Assembly (NCBI RefSeq): GCF_045223415.1
Contig: NZ_JBEQZJ010000020.1
Span: 9,562 to 73,561, forward strand
DNA length: 64,000 nt
From: Hoskinsella mucinilytica
GTDB taxonomy: Bacteria > Bacillota_I > Bacilli_A > Erysipelotrichales > Erysipelotrichaceae
Direction of reading: 5' to 3'
A program made the position numbers and the translations under genes. The notes beneath the pieces are model-generated. The model did not search any database, was not told the origin of the DNA, and saw only the letters and a program-made list of their open reading frames with translations. Below are positions 57,752-64,000 of this stretch, piece by piece (position 1 is the stretch's first letter; the number at the start of each line of letters is the position of its first letter).

Positions 57752-60115
57752 TTATTTTCCAACCTTTTCCAAACGCTCCTTTAGTTTTAGTTTATTACCG
57801 AAACGGAAGAAGAAATCCATGACGATAGGAATTGCGGCCATTGCGCCAAACGTACAGATAGCTTGATAGAAATTTAAACGTACCAATACAAATAAATTTG
57901 GTAGTAATACGATTGCCGCAACAAATAAGGATAACATCACTACAAAGACGATAAAACGTAATCTTGTGAAAGGAATACAGACTCGATATAAGACGATCAT
58001 AGAACTGGTTCCTGTTAATAACACGGTCATCGTTGTCATTTGTGCGTCATTGATAGGGAAGACATTGCCTAAGAAATGTACAAATACAACACTTAATACC
58101 ACACACAAAGCTCCTGGAAAAGCTTTACTGAAAACGTTCAATAAGAAGTTTCCTTCAACTCTTGCATGATTTGGTTCCAGTGCTAAGAAGAAAGAAGGAA
58201 TCCCTATGGTTAATGAGGATATCAAAGTTAATTGGATCGGCTCAAATGGATATCTACGAATTAAGAACAGAGTTAGAAAAGCAAGCATGGTAGAGAAGGT
58301 TGTTTTCACTAGAAATAAAGATGCTGCACGTTGTATATTGTTGATAACACGACGACCTTCATCTACGATATGAGGCATATGTGAAAAGTTATTATCTAGT
58401 AGAACTAGGTTGGCGATATTTTTTGCGGCTTCACTGCCTTGGGCTACGGATATACTACAATCAGCTTCTTTTAAAGCCATTACGTCATTTACTCCGTCTC
58501 CGATCATTGCTGTAATATGTCCTTGTTGTTTCAATGCCGCAATCATCAGTTTCTTTTGCATAGGGGATACACGACCAAAGATGGTATACTTCTTTACTGC
58601 TTCAGGAATATCTTTATCTTGTAAGGTACTGGCATCGATGTATTTATCATGATCTTTTAAATGTGCTTTCTGAGCAATGGCATGAACCGTACAAGGATCA
58701 TCTCCACTGATGATTTTCACATCTACACCTTGTGATAAAAAATAATCCAAGGTCTGAGGAGCTTCTTTTCTAATAGGATCACTCAATAAGATCAAAGCAA
58801 GAGGCGTACCGTGTGTATCAATGTCATCAAACTCAATGGCACTATCACTCTTCATAAAGACTAGTACACGATTTCCTAAATTTGCTTGTTTCTGTATTTC
58901 TTTCATAATGGTAGGATCTGGTTCACTACATACAAATTCATAAGCACCTAAAATATAAGTTTGATTGTCTTCAAAGGTAACTGCACTACATTTTCTAGCA
59001 CTTGAGAAGGGAAGGAGCTTTTTTGCTTTTACTTTATTTTGTGCCTCACCTACATAAGAACGAATCGCCATTGCGGTAGCATTTTCATCTTGTAAGGCAG
59101 CATGGAAGTCAGCCAACAGTGCTTTTATGTCACCAGCTTCCTTTTGTAAAACCAGAATATCTTCTACCTGCATGTTTCCTTCTGTTATCGTACCTGTCTT
59201 ATCAAGGCACAAGGTATCGACTCTTGCCAACGTTTCGATACAATACAATTCTTGTACCAATGTCTTTTTTCTTGCTAAATTGATAGTACCTACAGCAAGC
59301 GCTACACTGGTAAGTAATACCAACCCTTCAGGAATCATGCCGACCAATGCTGCAACCATCGCTACAATGGCCTCTTCAAAAGAATAGCCACTGACAAAAT
59401 ACTGCTTAAAGAATAAAGCAAGCCCCATAGGGATGATCACAAAGCCAATGATCTTAATGATATAATTGATGGAATCTCGTAACTGAGATTTATGCTTTTT
59501 GAATATCTTCGCATCTTTCATGATGGTTTGTGCGTAGTTATCATTTCCAACATGCAAAACTTGACACACTGCGTTTCCACTAACCACGAAGCTTCCAGAA
59601 TATAACTCATCTCCGGGCAGTTTGACAATGATATCACTTTCACCGGTAACTAAAGATTCATTTACTTCAATTCGTCCTTTTAAAACCATGGCATCCGCAA
59701 TGATTTGATTGCTCGTAGTAAGGGATAAAATATCATCCAATACAACATCTTCTATATGAATTTCTGTCCACTGTCCATTTCGTCTTGCTTTTACAGTAGA
59801 CTGTGTAATCAAAGATAATTTATCCAACACTCGTTTTGCTCGAATTTCCTGTAAGATACCAATTATGATATTAGATAAAATGACTCCCATAAATAAGAGA
59901 TTTCTCCACGAACCAATAAATATAATGAAGCCTGCAAGTATTGCATTGATTAGATTGAATAACGTGAAGATATTGTCCTTGATGATCTCTTGATAGCTTT
60001 TACTGATCTGATCGACTTGCTGGTTATATTGTCCACGTTCTATGCGTTGCTTCACCTGCTCATCGCTCAGACCATTCTCTATATCTACTTCAGTATCCGT
60101 TGTATCGTACTTCAT
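57752..60115 (-). CDS. Cation-translocating P-type ATPase
   Basis: 787 aa. It has the actuator motif TGES (residues 157-160), membrane helix 4 motif 'GMIPEGLVLLTS' (PEGL at 262-265), phosphorylated Asp305 in 'LCLDKTGTI', and the hinge 'AMIGDGVNDVMALKEAD'. Ten membrane helices fit a P2/P3-like pump, not a heavy-metal P1B pump, since there is no CPx motif or metal-binding head. The ion cannot be called; PEGL-type streptococcal relatives move calcium or magnesium. The extended -10 TGG-TATAAT lies on the minus strand at 60141-60149. Confidence 0.88.
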   Translation of the reverse strand: MKYDTTDTEVDIENGLSDEQVKQRIERGQYNQQVDQISKSYQEIIKDNIFTLFNLINAILAGFIIFIGSWRNLLFMGVILSNIIIGILQEIRAKRVLDKLSLITQSTVKARRNGQWTEIHIEDVVLDDILSLTTSNQIIADAMVLKGRIEVNESLVTGESDIIVKLPGDELYSGSFVVSGNAVCQVLHVGNDNYAQTIMKDAKIFKKHKSQLRDSINYIIKIIGFVIIPMGLALFFKQYFVSGYSFEEAIVAMVAALVGMIPEGLVLLTSVALAVGTINLARKKTLVQELYCIETLARVDTLCLDKTGTITEGNMQVEDILVLQKEAGDIKALLADFHAALQDENATAMAIRSYVGEAQNKVKAKKLLPFSSARKCSAVTFEDNQTYILGAYEFVCSEPDPTIMKEIQKQANLGNRVLVFMKSDSAIEFDDIDTHGTPLALILLSDPIRKEAPQTLDYFLSQGVDVKIISGDDPCTVHAIAQKAHLKDHDKYIDASTLQDKDIPEAVKKYTIFGRVSPMQKKLMIAALKQQGHITAMIGDGVNDVMALKEADCSISVAQGSEAAKNIANLVLLDNNFSHMPHIVDEGRRVINNIQRAASLFLVKTTFSTMLAFLTLFLIRRYPFEPIQLTLISSLTIGIPSFFLALEPNHARVEGNFLLNVFSKAFPGALCVVLSVVFVHFLGNVFPINDAQMTTMTVLLTGTSSMIVLYRVCIPFTRLRFIVFVVMLSLFVAAIVLLPNLFVLVRLNFYQAICTFGAMAAIPIVMDFFFRFGNKLKLKERLEKVGK

Positions 60116-60140
60116 ATGATCACCCCATGTCTTTACCTAT

Positions 60141-60149
60141 ATTATACCA
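60141..60149 (-). promoter_or_regulatory. Extended -10 promoter of the P-type ATPase gene
   Basis: Minus-strand TGG-TATAAT, about 25 bases before the ATG. Confidence 0.55.
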
Positions 60150-60225
60150 ATAATATCTATATAATACCTTACGCTTTTGTTATTTTTTCTTAAGAATCTA
60201 TAAAGTTTTTATGATTCATGATAAT

Positions 60226-60272
60226 AAAAAAAAGAGATGAATTACCAAAAGAATGGTAAAATATCATCTCGT
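60226..60272 (-). terminator. Terminator of the DUF885 gene
   Basis: GAGATGA (60234-60240) and TCATCTC (60264-60270) pair, and TTACC/GGTAA pair inside them. On the minus strand the stem is followed by T8. Confidence 0.8.
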
Positions 60273-60281
60273 TGTTATTCT

Positions 60282-62057
60282 TTATTTATTCGCATCAATA
60301 TAAGTTGTAACATTTCTTTCAACAACGCTGAAAGGTGCATTTCCACTAGTCAATATCGCTTCATGGAATGCTTTGTCATCAAACTTTTCTCCTAGAGCTT
60401 CCATAGCTTTTGTTTTTAATTTATCAAGTTCATGGAAACCAACATAATATGGTTCAAAGCAGGCTGGATTGGCTTGTTGCTGCTTATATTCCATTTGCGT
60501 GTTTTCATCATCCATTGCAATTCCATTTTCTTGAAGGAAAGATTTATATTTATCAAAGGACCATCCCTCATAATGGATACCAATATCCGCAAGGATAACG
60601 ATATCATAAGTTACTAATTCATTTTCTTTTATGAACCTTAGTAAATTCTGATCAATATCAGTTAGATATTGAGAAGCGAAATATTGAGCATATACAGCAA
60701 ACCCTTCTGTATAAGCATTGCTGGAAGCAAGTGTTTTACGATAAGGGGAAGTCTGATGTTCATACATATATCCATATTGATACATATGTCCAGGAAATCC
60801 TTCATGAGAAACAGTTTGATAAGTTGAAATCGTATTGATATCTCCGAGTCTTGGATTCACACGTAGCTGTTTTACACCATTTCCATCAATCGAAGGGATA
60901 TTGAAATAAGCCGCAATACCACTATCAGATGCAATTTCTTCATTTACGTTCTTAATATTGTACTTTAAGTTATCTACTTCAGGGAAGTCATCCTTAATTT
61001 TCTTACTGATATCATCTAGAATATCAGTGTAACTGGTATAGTTTGTGACCGGCATATCATTTTTTAATATTGCTTTTAATATATCGGGATTTGAAGCCAT
61101 CAATTTCTGCATGTTTGCGATACGCTCATTCATATCATCTTGTAGCATCTTCTTAACTTCACTAATGCTTTTTTCAGAACCAATATTCTGTTGGAAAAGT
61201 AATTCAAAATATTCTTTTCCATGTTTGAATTTCGCAAGACCTTCTTCATTATTGGTACCTTTTGATAATTCCTTCATAAGATCACTGATATCTTGATAAG
61301 CAGGCAGGAAAGATTCCACAAAAGCTTGTGTTAACTGTTCTTTATAGGTGTTAGCACTTTGCTCATCTAATCCCAAATCATCAATGCTTTCTTTCATTGA
61401 GGTCAAAACAGCACTGTTTTCTCCTTTTTCTATGATACCATCACAATAACTTTTCACACTGTCGATATCTATCATTAACAACCCTTTTTCAGCCTGTGTC
61501 TTTGTATAAGAAATAGCTCCTTCCATATAAGGTTTCACATCTTTGACCAGTGTGATCAAGTCTTTTACATCCTGCTCATTTCTCAACGTCCAATCCGACA
61601 TAAGGGTAGGAAGTTGGTAATGAATCCCAGTCATACTTTCAAATAATTGTTGATAATAATCAAATTTATCGTCAGAAAGTTCATGACTAATTTTATTTTG
61701 GTACTCATAAATATCATAAGTGTCTTTTTGCTCATCTGTCAAAAGACTACGATCAAAGTCTTTAAACTCATCCCATACTGCTTCAGCTTCTTTCTTTAAT
61801 GCTTCTTGATGATCCGTATCAATTCGTTCCCCCAAATTTACCTTGATTTTAGAGACATCGACACCAAAATTTTCCGGATGTTCTAAAAACACATGGGTAC
61901 TCATGTAGTCACTTTCCATTGTTTCTACAAATTGACGATTGATAAATTCATCAAACTTTTGTTGTTCCTCTCCTGCATCTTTTTTCGTACAACCACCTAA
62001 GGTCGCAATCAATAAGATGCTTAGGGCAATAATACGGAATTGTTTTCTATTTTTCAT
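60282..62057 (-). CDS. DUF885 family lipoprotein, probable zinc-peptidase fold
   Basis: 591 aa. Signal peptide with lipobox 'TLGGC' near residue 23, so a membrane-anchored surface protein. The long helical body (residues 35-400) resembles the M32/M2 peptidase shell. The metal motif is 'SHEGFPGHMYQ', a HEGxPGH form of the HExxH site, followed by 'SNAYTEGFAVYAQ', where the Glu could be the third ligand. Most DUF885 proteins are uncharacterised; a peptidase role is inferred. Confidence 0.85.
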   Translation of the reverse strand: MKNRKQFRIIALSILLIATLGGCTKKDAGEEQQKFDEFINRQFVETMESDYMSTHVFLEHPENFGVDVSKIKVNLGERIDTDHQEALKKEAEAVWDEFKDFDRSLLTDEQKDTYDIYEYQNKISHELSDDKFDYYQQLFESMTGIHYQLPTLMSDWTLRNEQDVKDLITLVKDVKPYMEGAISYTKTQAEKGLLMIDIDSVKSYCDGIIEKGENSAVLTSMKESIDDLGLDEQSANTYKEQLTQAFVESFLPAYQDISDLMKELSKGTNNEEGLAKFKHGKEYFELLFQQNIGSEKSISEVKKMLQDDMNERIANMQKLMASNPDILKAILKNDMPVTNYTSYTDILDDISKKIKDDFPEVDNLKYNIKNVNEEIASDSGIAAYFNIPSIDGNGVKQLRVNPRLGDINTISTYQTVSHEGFPGHMYQYGYMYEHQTSPYRKTLASSNAYTEGFAVYAQYFASQYLTDIDQNLLRFIKENELVTYDIVILADIGIHYEGWSFDKYKSFLQENGIAMDDENTQMEYKQQQANPACFEPYYVGFHELDKLKTKAMEALGEKFDDKAFHEAILTSGNAPFSVVERNVTTYIDANK

Positions 62058-62081
62058 AATGTTCTCCCTTCATATACTTCT

Positions 62082-62110
62082 ATTATATATAATTAGGTTC
62101 GCAAATACAA
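62082..62110 (-). promoter_or_regulatory. Promoter of the DUF885 gene
   Basis: Minus strand: -35 TTGTAT (62105-62110), 17 bases, -10 TATAAT (62082-62087), then GAAGGGAG before the ATG. Confidence 0.7.
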
Positions 62111-62160
62111 TAAGTTTAGAAATAGGCTGTTATTTATTGAAATCCCTCCATTTTTTTGAA

Positions 62161-62189
62161 TTGAGGAAACGCAATGGATATGTTATACT
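62161..62189 (+). promoter_or_regulatory. Promoter of the ABC-F gene
   Basis: TTGAGG (62161-62166), 17 bases, TATACT (62184-62189) with extended TGT. Confidence 0.7.
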
Positions 62190-62216
62190 TTATTAGCAGA
62201 TTTTGGAGGAATGATC

Positions 62217-63770
62217 ATGAGTATATTAAATGTACAAAACGTATCTCATAGCTTTGGTGGAAGACAAATTTTAGAGAACGTATCTTTTCGTTTGTTGAAT
62301 GGCGAACATGTTGGTTTGATTGGTGCAAATGGGGAAGGAAAATCCACATTCTTAAATATCATTACAGGAAAATTGGTACCAGAGGAGGGTAAGGTTGAAT
62401 GGTGTAATCGTATTACAACAGGATACCTGGATCAGCATACTTCATTAGAGAAAGGCAAAACGATCAAAGAGGTTTTACAAGATGCTTTTCATCATCTATT
62501 TGACTTAGAAAAAGAAATGATCGAGATGTATGAGAAGATGGGAAATTGTGATGAAATGGAAATGGAACATTTGATGAAAGAGGTTGGGGAAATCCAAGAT
62601 ATTCTAGATCACAATGGGTTTTATATGATTGATGCAAAGATCAGTGAAGTAGCCAAGGGACTTGGTCTTTTAGATATCGGTTTGGATAAGGATGTTACAC
62701 AACTTTCCGGTGGACAACGTTCTAAGGTATTATTAAGCAAGCTATTATTAGAAAATCCGATGATTTTGATTTTGGATGAACCAACCAACTATTTGGATGA
62801 AGAGCATATTTTATGGCTAACTAATTTCTTAAGCAGCTATGAGAATGCATTCATCTTAGTATCTCATGATATTCCTTTCTTAAACAATGTAACAAATGTC
62901 ATTTATCATGTTGAGAATTGTGTGTTAACACGTTATGCCGGAGATTATGCTTATTTTGAAGAACAATATGCAATGAAAAAACGTCAAATGGAAGCTGCTT
63001 ATCATAAACAGCAAAAGGAAATTGAAGATTTAGAAGATTTTATCGCAAGAAATAAGGCACGTGTTGCGACACGTAATATGGCTCATTCTCGTCAAAAGAA
63101 ATTGGATAAAATGGATTTGATATCCAAACCGAAAAATAAGATCAAACCGGTATTTGAATTCCAAGAAGCAAGAACACCAGGTCGTGTGATCTTTGAAGTA
63201 AAGGATCTGGTAATCGGATATGAGGATCCTTTGACCACACCATTTCATATGGAATTGGAACGAAACAAAAAGATTGCGATCAAGGGAGTAAATGGATTGG
63301 GTAAAACAACCTTATTGAAAACATTGCTTGGTATGATTCCATCTATATCCGGAGAAGTAGAAGTTGATCCATTCGTGGAAGTCGGTTTTTTTGAACAAGA
63401 GGAACATGGTAATACCAAAACGGCTTTACAACATTTTTGGGATCATTTTCCTGGATTGACCAATGGAGAGGTAAGAGCAGCTCTAGCAAAATGTGGTTTG
63501 ACAACTGATCATATTGAATCCGGTATGTGTGTATTAAGCGGTGGGGAACAGGCAAAGGTAAGACTTGCTTTGATCATGAATCGTCCTTGTAATGTTTTAG
63601 TACTAGATGAGCCTACCAACCATCTTGATGTAGACGCAAAAGATGAATTACAGCGTGCATTAAAAGCCTATCACGGGACTGTCGTTTTGGTTTCTCATGA
63701 TCCTGATTTCTATATGGATATTGTAGATGAGGTCATTAATTTGGAGGATTATACAACAAAGCTATTATAA
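62217..63770 (+). CDS. ABC-F family ATPase (YkpA/YbiT-like)
   Basis: 517 aa with two ATPase domains and no membrane part. Walker A 'GANGEGKST' and 'GVNGLGKTT'; signatures 'LSGGQRSKV' and 'LSGGEQAKV'; Walker B 'ILDEPTNYLDEEH' and 'VLDEPTNHLDVDA'. The linker (about residues 235-310) is long, basic and helical, as in ribosome-acting ABC-F proteins. It fits the housekeeping YkpA/YbiT group better than antibiotic-resistance ABC-F types. ATG 62217 is chosen because GGAGGA abuts ATG 62211. Confidence 0.88.
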   Translation: MSILNVQNVSHSFGGRQILENVSFRLLNGEHVGLIGANGEGKSTFLNIITGKLVPEEGKVEWCNRITTGYLDQHTSLEKGKTIKEVLQDAFHHLFDLEKEMIEMYEKMGNCDEMEMEHLMKEVGEIQDILDHNGFYMIDAKISEVAKGLGLLDIGLDKDVTQLSGGQRSKVLLSKLLLENPMILILDEPTNYLDEEHILWLTNFLSSYENAFILVSHDIPFLNNVTNVIYHVENCVLTRYAGDYAYFEEQYAMKKRQMEAAYHKQQKEIEDLEDFIARNKARVATRNMAHSRQKKLDKMDLISKPKNKIKPVFEFQEARTPGRVIFEVKDLVIGYEDPLTTPFHMELERNKKIAIKGVNGLGKTTLLKTLLGMIPSISGEVEVDPFVEVGFFEQEEHGNTKTALQHFWDHFPGLTNGEVRAALAKCGLTTDHIESGMCVLSGGEQAKVRLALIMNRPCNVLVLDEPTNHLDVDAKDELQRALKAYHGTVVLVSHDPDFYMDIVDEVINLEDYTTKLL

Positions 63771-63780
63771 GAAAGCTATC

Positions 63781-63825
63781 AAAAAGTCTATCAATACTTC
63801 ATATAGTAGGGATAGACTTTTTCTT
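63781..63825 (+). terminator. Terminator after the ABC-F gene
   Basis: AAAAAGTCTATC (63781-63792) and GATAGACTTTTT (63811-63822) are perfect inverted copies; TACT/AGTA pair inside. A T-run follows. From 63826 to 64000 no gene is visible. Confidence 0.85.
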
Positions 63826-63897
63826 TTATAAATATAGTATCTGAAAGCGGTTCATTTTCACTGTTACAGAAGGCGTTTCCCATTTTATAATAAAAAA

Positions 63898-63931
63898 GTC
63901 TATTAAAGTCTTGCAAAAAGAAGAGATAGAC
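63898..63931 (+). repeat. Second GTCTAT/ATAGAC hairpin
   Basis: GTCTAT (63898-63903) and ATAGAC (63926-63931) repeat the arm sequence of the preceding terminator, after a similar A-run. No T-run follows. Possibly a decayed copy of the terminator. Confidence 0.35.
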
Positions 63932-64000
63932 ATTAAAATAGTAACTGTTATATGTTTGTGATGCTTTTTTATTTATGTGTATTTATTTACAATGGTATGC

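Noticed and set aside
62217..63770. Antibiotic-resistance ABC-F protein
   Set aside because: Size, linker and lack of a C-terminal extension fit the housekeeping YkpA/YbiT group; no attenuator-type leader peptide or resistance context is visible upstream.
1..64000. CRISPR array, prophage, IS element or tRNA gene
   Set aside because: No evenly spaced repeats, no transposase or integrase motifs, and no cloverleaf with a T-loop GTTCGAA core were seen in intergenic gaps, all of which are under 300 bases.

Overview
The window is AT-rich, densely coded DNA from a low-GC Firmicute. The following together point to an Erysipelotrichia-type gut anaerobe rather than a Bacillus or Clostridium: a short SMC (980 aa), L27 with a Prp-cleaved N-terminus, fused SecDF, one-chain Fe-S serine dehydratase, a 1023-aa DnaE, and no sporulation operon apart from a SpoVB-like flippase. 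No rRNA, tRNA, IS element, prophage or CRISPR array is visible. The organism assignment is an inference; no marker here fixes the genus.

Layout. 1-7490: end of mltG, then udk, greA, comEA-comEC-holA, serine dehydratase, a flavodoxin and a Cys-cluster/pentapeptide protein. 7601-18330: smc-ftsY-ylxM, ackA, nrnA, a HAD phosphatase, dnaE and a GNAT acetyltransferase. 18364-20797: rplU-prp-rpmA behind an L21 leader, then obgE. 20877-21629: xth. 21682-30438: a riboswitch-controlled purine/molybdenum-hydroxylase operon. 30520-42930: a small membrane protein, then ruvAB, a TIGR04086 protein, a DUF421 protein, a SpoVB-like flippase, comN, secDF, recJ, apt and rel, which largely follows the Bacillus ruvA-to-relA neighbourhood. 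43103-46330: XRE regulator, YdcF-like protein, tmcAL and a lipase. 46490-52313: yceD-rpmF and rimP-nusA-rnpM-ylxQ-infB-rbfA. 52605-57716: two-component system divergent from a three-gene ABC exporter. 57752-63770: P-type ATPase, DUF885 lipoprotein and ABC-F ATPase.

The most interesting region is 21690-30438. A guanine-class purine riboswitch with an alternative terminator precedes a purine permease. Tightly overlapping genes follow: a THEP1-like NTPase, a FecBCD/MolABC-type metal or cofactor importer, the three subunits of a xanthine-dehydrogenase-family molybdenum hydroxylase, and a MocA-like cytidylyltransferase. Read together this is a purine-sensing module that appears to import the purine, import the metal (inferred to be molybdate or tungstate), finish the cofactor and oxidise the substrate.

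A second theme is competence. comEA-comEC lie at one end and comN, whose Bacillus homologue controls comE mRNA post-transcriptionally, lies 33 kb away beside secDF. A third is an LnrJKLMN-like antibiotic-sensing and export locus with two perfect palindromes in its divergent promoter region. Extended -10 promoters (TGn-TATAAT type) recur throughout.
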